A stretch of 64,000 nt of DNA from Aliiruegeria haliotis (GTDB lineage Bacteria; Pseudomonadota; Alphaproteobacteria; Rhodobacterales; Rhodobacteraceae): the NCBI RefSeq assembly GCF_003003255.1, contig NZ_PVTD01000001.1:496001-560000 (forward strand), given 5' to 3'. The notes beneath the pieces are model-generated. The model did not search any database, was not told the DNA's origin, and saw only the letters and a list, made by a program, of their open reading frames with translations. A program made the position numbers and the translations under genes. Position 1 is the stretch's first letter. Each line of letters begins with the position of its first letter. Positions 1-8,999 of the stretch are shown piece after piece.

Positions 1-3000
1 TGGACCTCGACGGCGAAGGCGCCACGCTGCCGATCACGGTTGAATGGACCGGCCTCGACATCGCCGGGCTTCAGGATCTGGTATTCACCGGCGACTTCGC
101 CGAAGCCTTTGATTCCCCGGGCGATATCGACGACAGCGACTACATCCGCCTCGTCGCGGTGATCGACGGCGGCCCGGAGCAGGAATTGCTGGATTTCCGC
201 GGAGCGGATTTCACCTCCGGCGACTTCAACGGCAACTTCCGGCTCGACACGGACGGCGACGATGTCGGGGACGGCGCCGTGCTGTCCGACGCGCTGACGG
301 AGTTCGCGGCAAACATCGCGGGAACCGGCCTGACCCTGGATCTGCGGCTGGAGGTCTCGGTCAATGCCGGCGACGAGGACTTTGCTGTCGACAATTTCAG
401 GATCGTCGGCACCAGCGGCGGCACGGTTACCCCGGCCGTGATCGCGGACGCCGGCGACGGTCTTTTGGTGGATGAGAATGGCACGCTCACGGACAGCTTT
501 ACCCTGGCGCTGAGCACAGTGCCCGGCGATGCCGTGACGGTGACAATCGCCGGCGACGGCCAGAGCCTCGTCAGCCTCGATGGCGTGAACTTCTCCGAGA
601 CCCTGAATGTCGTGCTGTCCGACACCGACGCGGAGACGGTGCAGGTCCGGGCGGTGGACGATGCCATCGGAGAGACCATTCCGCACCTGGGCGCATTGTC
701 GTTCACGGTTTCGAGCGCCGACCCGGAGTATGACGGGCTGGAACTGAGCGATCTGGGCGTGTCGGTTCAGGACAATGACGTGATGAAGATCCACACTGTT
801 CAGGGCAGCGGAGCGGCCTCCGCGCTCGACGACCATGTCGTGACAGTGGAAGCGATCGTCACCAGCCTCGTGAAAACCAATTCGGGGAGTGTCGTGGGAT
901 ACTTCCTGCAGGAGGAGGACGCCGACGCCGATGGCGATGCGGCGACGTCCGAAGGGATCTACGTCTTTGACTTCGGCGCCACGGTCTCGGTCGGCGACCA
1001 CCTGCGGGTGACCGCTCGCGTGGACGAGTTCAACGGCCTGACCGAACTGACCTCCGTCGAGGAAACCCTGGTGCTGTCGACCGGCAACGCTTTGCCCACG
1101 ACAAGCGTCATCACCATTGGCATGTCCGACGGCTTCGAGGCCTACGAGGGCATGCGCGTCGAGTTGATCTCCGGCTCGACTGACCCGTTGACGGTGATCG
1201 AGAACTTCAACCTCGGCCGCTTCGGATCGGTGGTCATGTCGGAGGGCAACCAGTACCAGCCGACCCAGCTTTTCGATGCGCAGTCCCAAGCCACCGAGGT
1301 CGCCGACCTCGCCGCCGCCAATGCCGCCAACCGCATCACCATCGACGACGGCATCACCAGCCAGAACCCGGATATCTACCGGCTGATCGACAGCGGCGAC
1401 GGTACGCCGCTCGAAGCCGGGGATCCAATCACGGAGGCTGGACCGACCCTGCGGCTCGGCGCGCAGACGGAGACCGTTGTTGGCGTGCTGGACTACAGCT
1501 TCGGCCAGTTCCGTCTGAATGCCGACGGGCCACTCGACACGATCGCGGGCACCAACGAAGGCGCCCGGGAACCCGACGTTCCCGAGGTGGGTGGCGAGTT
1601 GAAAGTGGCGAGTTTCAACGTGTTGAACTATTTCACCACGCTGGACCAGCCCGGCGCCGGAACCGGGCCGGACGGCACGCTTGACCCGCGCGGTGCGGAC
1701 GATGCAGGCGAGCTGGTGCGCCAGACCGCCAAGATCGTCGCCGCCCTGACCGAGCTCGACGCCGATATCATTGGCCTGCAGGAGCTGGAGAACAACGGTT
1801 TCGGCACCGGCAGCGCGATTGCCACGCTGGTCGATGAACTCAACACCGCCCTCGGCGCCGAGGTCTATGCCTTCGTCGATCCGGGAGACGATTTCGTCGG
1901 CACGGACGCGATCATGACGGGCATCATCTACAAGGCAGACAGCGTCAGCCTTGTGGGTGCCGACACGCTGACCTTCGCGGAAGCCTCGGCTGCGACAACG
2001 CTGGCTGTCGCGGAAGACCTTAACCCCTATGCGTCTTCGGACGATCAGGTGGCGGACTTGCAACGCAACCGTCCGGCGACGGTCGCGACATTCGCCGACG
2101 AGGACGGCAGCGAGATCACGGTTGTCTCCAACCACTTCAAGTCCAAGGGAGACAGCAACCTGCAGGACCTCTACCTTGACGCTGTGAACGCAGGCGCGCC
2201 GCAGGGACTGATCGACGCGCTGCTGGCCGATCCGAACTACGATCAGGGCGACGGTCAGGGGTTCTGGAACGGGGTGCGCACCGATGCGGCGCTGGAACTG
2301 GCCGGGTGGCTGGAAACCAACCCGACAGGTGCCGCCGATCCCGGCAATATCATCGCGCTTGGCGACCTGAATGCCTATGCCATGGAAGACCCGGTGCAGG
2401 CGTTGCTCGGGGCTGGCTACACGGACCTCGCGGCTGCCTTCATCGGGGAGGACGCCTACAGCTTTGTCTTCAACGGCCAGCGCGGCACGCTGGACTATGG
2501 TCTTGCTTCCGGTGGCATCCTCGACAACATCACCGGCGTGGCGGAGTGGCATATCAATGCCGACGAGCCCGGTCTGCTGGGGTATGACACCAGTTTCAAC
2601 AACCCGGCCTTCTACAACGACGACCTCTTCGCGGCATCCGATCACGACCCGATGGTGATCGGCGTCGAACTGGACGATCCGACGATTGCCGCGCGGCTGG
2701 ATTTCGTGGACGGCCATCGCTGGGGCGCCAAGGCGGTCTATTCCGTCGATGGCGAAGAAGTCGGCGCCCGGCATCTGGGCTTGGTTCAGGGCAGGATCAA
2801 CGTGAACAAGGCCGGCATCAGGATCGATGCGGAGGACGGCAAGCGCTGGACGCCGGACCTGCTGTCGACGCTTGGCGATGGCCTTTCGGTGGCAAACCCG
2901 ACGGGGTGGTGCTGGTGGAAGGACACGTCGGTGGACAACAGCGAGTCCGTCAGCTTCTCCCTGAGGGATCGCGGTGGTCTGGGCGATGCGCTGGAGGTGG

Positions 3001-3233
3001 CCTTCGAGTTCGTCGATATCTCCGGGCCGGGCGATGTCACGCTGGAGTTCTACCAAGGCCGCGCGCTGGTCGAGGTTGCCGAGTTGAACATCGTCGACGG
3101 CGGCGTGTCCCACGATCTGGCGGGCAACACGTCCTTCGACAAGGTGGCCCTGTCGGTTGAAAACGGCACCGAACTGGAGATTTCGGCCGTCGAGTTCGGA
3201 CGTTTGGTCGAGCAGGATTACTTCGGCGTCTGA
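1..3233 (+). CDS. ExeM/NucH-family extracellular endonuclease, 5' truncated by window edge
   Basis: The reading frame is open from the first base, so the gene begins upstream and only the C-terminal 1,076 or so residues are here. A Calx-beta-like stretch (about 430-770 nt) precedes an OB-fold-like segment (about 780-1,100 nt). The endonuclease/exonuclease/phosphatase domain then starts at VASFNVLNYF (about nt 1,605). It shows the expected catalytic landmarks: IIGLQELENNG (metal Glu), NHFKSKG, GDLNAYAMEDP and the terminal SDHDPMVIGV. Known ExeM/NucH enzymes are secreted or surface nucleases that degrade extracellular DNA, often in biofilms. The last 180 residues (rich in W, G, D) follow the nuclease domain and match no domain I recognise. 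No RTX repeats lie in the visible part. The gene ends in a strong terminator. Family call is secure; the secretion route is inference. Confidence 0.9.
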   Translation, partial: DLDGEGATLPITVEWTGLDIAGLQDLVFTGDFAEAFDSPGDIDDSDYIRLVAVIDGGPEQELLDFRGADFTSGDFNGNFRLDTDGDDVGDGAVLSDALTEFAANIAGTGLTLDLRLEVSVNAGDEDFAVDNFRIVGTSGGTVTPAVIADAGDGLLVDENGTLTDSFTLALSTVPGDAVTVTIAGDGQSLVSLDGVNFSETLNVVLSDTDAETVQVRAVDDAIGETIPHLGALSFTVSSADPEYDGLELSDLGVSVQDNDVMKIHTVQGSGAASALDDHVVTVEAIVTSLVKTNSGSVVGYFLQEEDADADGDAATSEGIYVFDFGATVSVGDHLRVTARVDEFNGLTELTSVEETLVLSTGNALPTTSVITIGMSDGFEAYEGMRVELISGSTDPLTVIENFNLGRFGSVVMSEGNQYQPTQLFDAQSQATEVADLAAANAANRITIDDGITSQNPDIYRLIDSGDGTPLEAGDPITEAGPTLRLGAQTETVVGVLDYSFGQFRLNADGPLDTIAGTNEGAREPDVPEVGGELKVASFNVLNYFTTLDQPGAGTGPDGTLDPRGADDAGELVRQTAKIVAALTELDADIIGLQELENNGFGTGSAIATLVDELNTALGAEVYAFVDPGDDFVGTDAIMTGIIYKADSVSLVGADTLTFAEASAATTLAVAEDLNPYASSDDQVADLQRNRPATVATFADEDGSEITVVSNHFKSKGDSNLQDLYLDAVNAGAPQGLIDALLADPNYDQGDGQGFWNGVRTDAALELAGWLETNPTGAADPGNIIALGDLNAYAMEDPVQALLGAGYTDLAAAFIGEDAYSFVFNGQRGTLDYGLASGGILDNITGVAEWHINADEPGLLGYDTSFNNPAFYNDDLFAASDHDPMVIGVELDDPTIAARLDFVDGHRWGAKAVYSVDGEEVGARHLGLVQGRINVNKAGIRIDAEDGKRWTPDLLSTLGDGLSVANPTGWCWWKDTSVDNSESVSFSLRDRGGLGDALEVAFEFVDISGPGDVTLEFYQGRALVEVAELNIVDGGVSHDLAGNTSFDKVALSVENGTELEISAVEFGRLVEQDYFGV

Positions 3234-3270
3234 GGCACGGTGTCCCGAGCCGACGGTCAGGTGAAACAGC

Positions 3271-3303
3271 ATTCGCGCCGGGAAACCGGCGCGAATTTTT
3301 TCT
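3271..3303 (+). terminator. Rho-independent terminator after the nuclease gene
   Basis: Perfect 11-bp stem (ATTCGCGCCGG / CCGGCGCGAAT) with a GAAA tetraloop, followed directly by a run of six T. It lies 38 nt after the nuclease stop codon and also sits beyond the 3' end of the convergent creatininase-family gene. Confidence 0.9.
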
Positions 3304-3428
3304 TTTGAAATAGCGTGTTGCGATCCGGCGCCTTGTCGCGGGGCGGCGGCATGCCCCGCGGCGCGGCACGAGAGAGGACCGGGGTCTGAGCCGCGCCGAC
3401 CGGGTGGCTCAGGGTCGGGGCGGGTGGG

Positions 3429-4202
3429 TCACGTGAAGCTGTCGAGCGATGTATCCCGCACCTTGCGCAGCAACTCGATGAAGCCCGCGACCTGGTGTCG
3501 GCAGGTGGCCTCGCCCTTTTCCGCCGTTGCCAGATGCGCTTCGCCAACGGCACCGTCGGGGTTCAGGTCGGTGGAGATCCAGCCATAGGAGATCGGCCCG
3601 ATGGGAGAGATCGGCCCGCTTTCTGCCGTGGAGGCGAAGTCCCCTGCGCGGGTCATGTCCACGCAGTCCGGCTGGAACGTCAGCATGAGGGAGGTTTCCA
3701 CGTCGCCGCCATGAATGCCGAAGCTGCTCTCACGCTCGGAATACATCCCCTCGGGGCGACCAAACCCGCCCCATTGGCATTTCACCGCCAGCATCCGTTC
3801 CCGGATCCGCAACTCCCGCGAGAGGATGGAGACAAGATCGAGGTTGCCTCCATGGCTGTTGACGATGACGATCTTGCGTAGCCCGGCGCGGGCGACGGAC
3901 TGGCCGATCTCGATCCAGATCCGAAGCGCGTTCTCCGCCGAGAGCGTCAGAGTGCCACCGATGTGCATGTGCTCGTTCGATTTTCCGACGGCCTGCGTCG
4001 GCAGGATCACCACGTCGAGGTCGTCGGGGCAGGTGCGACGGAACTCGGCGAGCATGCCTTCGGCGATCGTCGTGTCGGTGCCTGTGGGCAGATGCGGCCC
4101 GTGCTGCTCGATGGCGGCCGTGGGCAGGATCGCGATGACCTTCTCGGGGTCCATCGCCTTGAATTCGGGGGCCCGGTGCTGGGCCCAGTCAAAACGTCTC
4201 AT
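3429..4202 (-). CDS. creatininase-family amidohydrolase
   Basis: 257-aa protein of the creatininase family (PF02633), metal-dependent hydrolases that open cyclic amides or cleave formamides, e.g. creatininase, MftE and ArfB. The metal-binding signatures are visible: AAIEQHGPHLPTGTD near residue 30-45, the VNSHGGN motif in the middle, and IHGGDVETSLML, where E and the preceding HGG fit the family. The start codon overlaps the stop of the upstream dioxygenase gene (ATGA), so the two are translationally coupled. It is the last gene of the nine-gene minus-strand operon that starts with the ABC binding protein at 11.7 kb. In that context it probably hydrolyses a ring amide or N-acyl intermediate. 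True creatinine specificity cannot be read from sequence. Confidence 0.85.
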   Translation of the reverse strand: MRRFDWAQHRAPEFKAMDPEKVIAILPTAAIEQHGPHLPTGTDTTIAEGMLAEFRRTCPDDLDVVILPTQAVGKSNEHMHIGGTLTLSAENALRIWIEIGQSVARAGLRKIVIVNSHGGNLDLVSILSRELRIRERMLAVKCQWGGFGRPEGMYSERESSFGIHGGDVETSLMLTFQPDCVDMTRAGDFASTAESGPISPIGPISYGWISTDLNPDGAVGEAHLATAEKGEATCRHQVAGFIELLRKVRDTSLDSFT

Positions 4203-5116
4203 TTCGTCTCCGGCGGGGTGTAGGTCGCGTCAAGCCGCGAGCGCAGATAGTTGGCGCCGGTGATCGGCGCATATTTGGGCGTGCCGGTGCCCGGAAGGGC
4301 CGCCACCACGCTGTCGGGGTTCGGATCGAGGAAAAAGGCGATGGAGCGGCGGACGCGTTCCGGCGCCAGCACCCGGTGCGGGGTGGAGACATAGGTGTCG
4401 TTCGTCCACCGCATCAGGCAGTCGCCGATGTTGACCACGTAGGCGCCCGCCACATGGGGAACATCCATCCAGTCGCCCCCGCGCGGGCGGACCTGAAGCC
4501 CGGCCACGCCGTCGGTCGTGAGCAGCGTGATCGAGCCGTAGTCGCTGTGCGCACCGGCGCCGATCCCATCGCCGCCAGCCGGGTAGCGCAGAACCCGCAA
4601 TGTTGCCATCGGTTCGGTGAAATGCGGTGCGAAGAAGCCTTTCGGCAATCCCAGTTCGATCTCGAATGCCTCATGGAGCGCCACGCCGAGCGACAGCGCG
4701 GCGCCGTAATACTCCAGCATGGTCTCCCGGAACCCGTCCTGTTCCGGCCAGACGTTCACGCCTCGGAAAGGGTCGCCCGCGATCACGCGGGGGTCATCGG
4801 CGGGCAGGTCGAAGCCGACGTTGAACGCCTCCTTGCGGTCCATCTGGCCACTGGTGTCGTCCAGCGCCTCCGACCCCATACAGGCCCAGCCCCGGTTGTG
4901 CCGGTTGCGCCGGATGTCGAGCGTCGTCTTCTCGGCCTCGGTGCGGGCGAAGAAGGCGTCAGACTGGGCGAAGACCCGGTCTATCAGCGTCCCCGGAATG
5001 CCGTGGTTGGCGAGCAGGAAAAACCCGGTGTCCCGGCAGGCACGGCCCAGATCGGCCACGAAGCCGTCGCGGTCAGTGGCGTCTGCAAAGCGCGACCAGT
5101 CGAGTATGGGGATCAT
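4199..5116 (-). CDS. isopenicillin N synthase-like 2OG/Fe(II) dioxygenase
   Basis: 305-aa non-haem iron oxygenase with the two-part architecture of the family: a DIOX_N region beginning IPILDWSRFAD, and a double-stranded beta-helix with the HSD...H iron triad (GAHSDYG and STPHRVL) followed by the RRSIAFF segment whose Arg binds 2-oxoglutarate. Start chosen at the ATG at 5116, because MIPILDW is the canonical N-terminus and the codon overlaps the upstream stop (ATGA); the open frame upstream is not protein-like. Bacterial members hydroxylate small molecules, amino acids and pyrimidines. Its place between a creatininase and flavodoxin-fold reductases in a catabolic operon suggests hydroxylation or oxidative demethylation of the imported compound. 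The exact substrate is unknown. Confidence 0.88.
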   Translation of the reverse strand: MIPILDWSRFADATDRDGFVADLGRACRDTGFFLLANHGIPGTLIDRVFAQSDAFFARTEAEKTTLDIRRNRHNRGWACMGSEALDDTSGQMDRKEAFNVGFDLPADDPRVIAGDPFRGVNVWPEQDGFRETMLEYYGAALSLGVALHEAFEIELGLPKGFFAPHFTEPMATLRVLRYPAGGDGIGAGAHSDYGSITLLTTDGVAGLQVRPRGGDWMDVPHVAGAYVVNIGDCLMRWTNDTYVSTPHRVLAPERVRRSIAFFLDPNPDSVVAALPGTGTPKYAPITGANYLRSRLDATYTPPETK

Positions 5117-5751
5117 GCGGGATCCTCCGTCGTCCGGGGGGCGGCAGCGGTCGCGCCGCGCAACAGCTTGTCCATCTTGCGTCGGACCCGCGTGAGGTGT
5201 TTCGCCCGGCTGGCATCGGTGGAGCTGTCCATCAGGTAGTGCGCTGCAAACGCGACGCGGCGGCGCGGTGCGCAGAGCACGCCGACCCCGCGCAGCAGCG
5301 TCCGCCTCCCCGGTGCGCCGACAAACCGGGTCAGCCACCAGCTGGCCCCGCAGGTGGTGAAGACGCCGAGCCGCTTGATGTGCTGAAGCGCCGGGCGGAT
5401 GGTGCTGTGCGTCGCATCCGGCATCAGGAAGGCGACCTCCGGGAGCAAGACCCGGTCGAGCCAGCCCTTCAACACCGCCGGCAGCCCGTACCACCAGGTC
5501 GGGTAGACGAAGATCAGCGTATCGCACCAGCGGATCGCCTCGACGTCCCCGGCGACCGGCGCGATGCTGTCGGGATAGTCGAAATAGCGCTCCAGTTCGC
5601 CGGCACCCAGCACCGGCTGGAAGCCGCTGGCATAGAGGTCCAGAAGCCGTACTTCCGCGCCCCGCGCCTCCAGTTCGCCGACGACCACATCACGAATGGC
5701 GGCGGTGAAACTTTCGGGGCGGGGGTGGCAATAGATGACGACCGCGCGCAT
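5113..5751 (-). CDS. flavodoxin-fold NAD(P)H oxidoreductase (NQO/KefF-like), copy 1
   Basis: 212-aa protein of the flavodoxin_2 family (NAD(P)H:quinone oxidoreductase, KefF/MdaB-like). It begins VVIYCHPRPESF, the FMN/FAD phosphate loop of this family, and contains the FVYPTWWYGLPAVLKGWLDRVLL signature split over residues 75-100. The start at 5751 is preferred over an upstream ATG at 5808 because the family begins a few residues before the first beta strand and because it leaves only one base after the stop of the preceding gene. It is paralogous to the next gene upstream (same motifs, similar length), so the operon carries a tandem pair. They may supply reduced flavin or reduce a quinone-like intermediate, but which is not visible. 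Confidence 0.82.
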   Translation of the reverse strand: MRAVVIYCHPRPESFTAAIRDVVVGELEARGAEVRLLDLYASGFQPVLGAGELERYFDYPDSIAPVAGDVEAIRWCDTLIFVYPTWWYGLPAVLKGWLDRVLLPEVAFLMPDATHSTIRPALQHIKRLGVFTTCGASWWLTRFVGAPGRRTLLRGVGVLCAPRRRVAFAAHYLMDSSTDASRAKHLTRVRRKMDKLLRGATAAAPRTTEDPA

Positions 5752-5752
5752 G

Positions 5753-6334
5753 TCAGAATGTCTCCATTTCGCGGCCGACCTTCGAAAGAAAGGCACCGCG
5801 CCTGGCATCGTCTGCGCGGTTCATGTCGTAGAGCGCAAGGTATTTCATGCTGTCGGGACGACAGACATGCCAGACCGCGCGTTTCACACAGTGGCGCGGG
5901 GGGTCGCCTGCCAGTAGCGCGCGGACCCGCGTGCCGCCATAGGTCGTCACCGCCGCGAGCTTGCGAATGTGGGTGAGGTTGGGCCTCACCTTGCCATCGA
6001 CCAGCTTGAAGGAGACGCCGGGCAGGAAGACCCGGTCAAGAAACCCCTTCAGGATCGCGGGGTAGCCGAAGTTCCACACCGGGAACACCATGACCATCGC
6101 ATCGGCCGCCCGCAGCCGTTCCACATAGCCTCGGACGGGTTCGATATTGGGGCCGACCTCGTGATAGCCGCGCCGCTCCGCCTCGGTCAGAACCGGGCTG
6201 AAGCCTTCGGCGTTCAGGTCGCAATCGTCAACCTCCCACCCCCGTGCCGACAGCGAGTCGACGACGCGGGAATGCAGCGCAGAGGAAAAGCTCTCCGGGC
6301 AGGGATGGGCAAACAGGACAAGCGCGCGGGTCAT
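5753..6334 (-). CDS. flavodoxin-fold NAD(P)H oxidoreductase (NQO/KefF-like), copy 2
   Basis: 193-aa flavodoxin_2-family flavoenzyme. The N-terminal ALVLFAHPCPESF forms the cofactor phosphate loop, and VFPVWNFGYPAILKGF then LDRVFLPG is the family signature; GGTR near residue 135 matches the flavin/nicotinamide-side loop. It is a paralogue of the adjacent downstream gene. The start codon overlaps the stop of the FAD-linked oxidase gene (ATGA). The family reduces quinones, azo or nitro compounds with NAD(P)H. In this operon it is a candidate redox partner for the FAD-linked oxidase or the dioxygenase. Confidence is high for the fold and low for the substrate. Confidence 0.82.
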   Translation of the reverse strand: MTRALVLFAHPCPESFSSALHSRVVDSLSARGWEVDDCDLNAEGFSPVLTEAERRGYHEVGPNIEPVRGYVERLRAADAMVMVFPVWNFGYPAILKGFLDRVFLPGVSFKLVDGKVRPNLTHIRKLAAVTTYGGTRVRALLAGDPPRHCVKRAVWHVCRPDSMKYLALYDMNRADDARRGAFLSKVGREMETF

Positions 6335-7734
6335 GCCGGCGACTGGATCTTCGGGTAGGAATACATGCCGTCGAATGTCCAGTCGGGGTCGTCCCAGGAA
6401 ATCATCTTGCCGGGGTTCAGCAATCCCTTCGGGTCGGCCTCCTGCTTGAAACGGAGCTGGCGGTCGTCGACCGTCTGCCGGCCGCCTTCTTCCAGCGTGT
6501 AGCGGTGCGGGTTGAAGATCAGCGCGCCGATCTCCTCGTGGCGGCGGATGATCTCGTCCAGGCGCTCCTGGGTGGTGAATTTCACCATCGTCAGCCCGGC
6601 AAAGATCACCTTGCCGCTTTCGCGCATGACTTCGAGGTGTTGGAGGATCTCCGGCGAGAACTCCTTCCGGATGGTCTCGATCTTCTCCATGTAATCGGGG
6701 AAGCCGTAGCGGACCTGAAGATAGGTGATCGACGGGTCGACCTTCAGCGCGCGCAGCGTGGTGTGGTTCCAGCCGTATTCGAAGATCGGGCCGGGGCCGC
6801 GTTTCCAGTCGTTTTCCTGATCCGAGCGATAGAGCAGCGAGGCCTCCGGGCGGCGGCCGAGGAAGGTCAGGAACCCGTCCATGGAATGTGGCGCCACGGC
6901 GAGCGCGACCAGGTGCGTCTCTGGTGTGACGTGGGGCTTCACCCGCAGGAAGTAGTCATGCGCCACCGGCGCCTCGAAGACGGAGGCGACCTTGATCAGG
7001 ATGCCATCCTGTTCGGCCAGGTCGGCGGCGAATTGCGCGGCTGCGGGGAAGGTGTCGAAGGTGACAAAAAGGTCGGTCCAGTCGTAGGCCGGGGCAAGCG
7101 GCATCTCGATCTCGGTGATGATGCCGTTGGTTCCGTAGGCGTGGGACACGCGGGCCAGTTCCTCGCCGGTGAATTCGAGGATGCGCGGCTCCTCCTCCAT
7201 GGTCACGACCCGCAGGCGGATGATATTGCCGAGATCCCGCAGCGCGCCCCATTTGCACGAGCCGATGCCACCGGACCCCCCGGCGATGAACCCGCCGATC
7301 GTCGCGGTGGCGTAGGTGGAGGACATCATGCGCAGTTCCTGCCCGGAATGGGCCTTGGTCGCCGCGTCGAGGTCTTTCAGGATGCAGCCGGGCTCCGCGA
7401 TCACGCGACCGGGGTGGATCTCCTTCACATTGTCCATGGCCTTCATGTGCAGGATGCACCCCCCCGAGAGCGGCATCGCCTGGCCGTAGTTGCCGGTGCC
7501 GGCCCCCCGCGTCGTGACCGGCACGTTGTGGGCATAGCAGACACGGAGGATCTCGATCACCTCCGCCTCGTTGCGTGGCGTGACGACAAAATCCCCGACC
7601 ACGTGGTCCAGCGCGTCCTTCAGCGCCGGCGAGTACCAGAAGAAATCGCGGCTCTTGGCGCGGATGGAGATCGGGTTCTCGTCGAGGTCGAGGTAGGCGA
7701 GGGCGGCCTTGGCGGCGGCGATATCGGCGGTCAT
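6331..7734 (-). CDS. FAD-linked oxidase (FAD_binding_4/GlcD-like)
   Basis: 467-aa flavoprotein of the PCMH/VAO type. The N-terminal half has the FAD-binding pattern DFVVTPRNEAEVIEILR followed by VPVTTRGAGTGNYGQAMPLSGG, and GGFIAGGSGGIGS in the middle; the C-terminus ends near LLNPGKM, the hallmark of GlcD/DLD-like oxidases. The start is the ATG at 7734 overlapping the stop of the amidohydrolase gene. Family members oxidise alpha-hydroxy acids or alcohols with FAD. Its position between an amidohydrolase and two NAD(P)H flavoproteins suggests it oxidises a hydroxylated intermediate of the imported substrate. Confidence 0.85.
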   Translation of the reverse strand: MTADIAAAKAALAYLDLDENPISIRAKSRDFFWYSPALKDALDHVVGDFVVTPRNEAEVIEILRVCYAHNVPVTTRGAGTGNYGQAMPLSGGCILHMKAMDNVKEIHPGRVIAEPGCILKDLDAATKAHSGQELRMMSSTYATATIGGFIAGGSGGIGSCKWGALRDLGNIIRLRVVTMEEEPRILEFTGEELARVSHAYGTNGIITEIEMPLAPAYDWTDLFVTFDTFPAAAQFAADLAEQDGILIKVASVFEAPVAHDYFLRVKPHVTPETHLVALAVAPHSMDGFLTFLGRRPEASLLYRSDQENDWKRGPGPIFEYGWNHTTLRALKVDPSITYLQVRYGFPDYMEKIETIRKEFSPEILQHLEVMRESGKVIFAGLTMVKFTTQERLDEIIRRHEEIGALIFNPHRYTLEEGGRQTVDDRQLRFKQEADPKGLLNPGKMISWDDPDWTFDGMYSYPKIQSPA

Positions 7735-8999
7735 GCGGACTCCATCAGGTCGTCGAGTTCGGAATAGGCGGGAAGGGTGCGGTCGATGGCCTTGCCTCGA
7801 CGCAGCACGATACGGTCGGATTGCGGTCGGGCCAGAAGCTCCGTCCAGCTGCGCGCGTTGAACACCACGAGGTCGGCCGGGGCACCGGGCGCGAGGCTCG
7901 GTGCGTCGAAGCCGCAGGCCCTCGCGGGGTTGGCGGTGAAGGCGAGCGGCCAGTCGGAACGCGAATGGTCCAGGTGCCCGATGCGGGTCGCCTGCCGCAG
8001 CACCTCCAGCATGTCCAGATCGCCATAGGCATAGAACGGGTCGCGGGTGTTGTCGGATGCAAAGCTCACGTTGATCCCGCGGGCGACCATCTCGTGCACC
8101 AGAGTGATGCCACGGTTGCGCGGGGTGCGCCCGTCGTGGCGGTCCTGAAGGTAGAGGTTGCACATGGGAAGGGAGACGACGTTGATCCCGGCCTTTGCCA
8201 CGAGGTCCAGCGTATCCAGCGCCCGAGCCTCGTCCTGCGTGGAGAGCGAGCAGCAATGCCCGACGACGACCGGCGCGGAAAAGCCGGTTTCAAGCACGGC
8301 TTCTGCAATCGCCCGCAGGGTTTCGGAACTTGCATCCATGGTCTCGTCGACGTGGAAATCCGCGGCGAGGCCACGCTCCGCAGCCATGCGGAAAAAGGTG
8401 CGGATCCGCTCGGCGACATCCGGCACCGGATAGGTGACCATGCCCAGCACGCCGCCGAACTCGGCCACCAGGTCGGCCGTGTGGCGGAATGCGCCCCCGT
8501 CCTCGACACGGTCGCAGGCCACAAGGTTGGCCATCTGAAGGTCGATCCTGCCAGCCCAGTCCTCGCGGATTTCACGGAAGACCGGCCAGGAGATGTCGTC
8601 TTGTGGCGGCAGTGAATCCAGATGGGTGCGAATGGCGCGAGTGCCGTGGGCATAGCCGCAGCGCAGGGCAAAGTCGGCGCGGCGGCGAACATCCTCGGCG
8701 GACCAGTTGGCGGCGCGGTCTTCTCCCACCGCGGTCAGCGCCCCCATGAAGGTGCCATCGGGATTGCCGGCGCGCGGCCAGATATGGCCCTTGTCGAGAT
8801 GGGTGTGCATGTCGACGAAGGCGGGCAGCACCATGGCGCCCTGCATGTCGATGACCTTGCCGCCGCCCGCGCCGACCCGACCATTCTCGATCGAGAGATC
8901 GGTGCGCACGAGGTCGCCCGTCTGGCCGTAGAGACAGGCCGGCACGACGACATTGGAAAGCGTCAGCGGGCCGGTTGGAAGGGTTCGGAAATCTTGCAT
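7731..8999 (-). CDS. cytosine deaminase-like amidohydrolase
   Basis: 422-aa amidohydrolase most like the cytosine deaminase (CodA)/N-isopropylammelide family. It shows the metal-binding DMHTHLDKGH (about residue 65-75), HVDE after a strand in the middle, VVVGHCCSLS, and the catalytic Asp motif ASDNTRDPFYAYGDLDML that parallels the D-x-x-x-D-P-[WF]-Y of CodA. The C-terminal ANPARACGF/APADLVVFNA is the usual end of the composite domain. It overlaps the permease gene by one base (TGATG). The neighbouring NMT1/THI5-type transporter fits import of a pyrimidine-like ring and deamination here. The sequence does not settle whether cytosine itself or another N-heterocycle is the substrate. Confidence 0.87.
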   Translation of the reverse strand: MQDFRTLPTGPLTLSNVVVPACLYGQTGDLVRTDLSIENGRVGAGGGKVIDMQGAMVLPAFVDMHTHLDKGHIWPRAGNPDGTFMGALTAVGEDRAANWSAEDVRRRADFALRCGYAHGTRAIRTHLDSLPPQDDISWPVFREIREDWAGRIDLQMANLVACDRVEDGGAFRHTADLVAEFGGVLGMVTYPVPDVAERIRTFFRMAAERGLAADFHVDETMDASSETLRAIAEAVLETGFSAPVVVGHCCSLSTQDEARALDTLDLVAKAGINVVSLPMCNLYLQDRHDGRTPRNRGITLVHEMVARGINVSFASDNTRDPFYAYGDLDMLEVLRQATRIGHLDHSRSDWPLAFTANPARACGFDAPSLAPGAPADLVVFNARSWTELLARPQSDRIVLRRGKAIDRTLPAYSELDDLMESA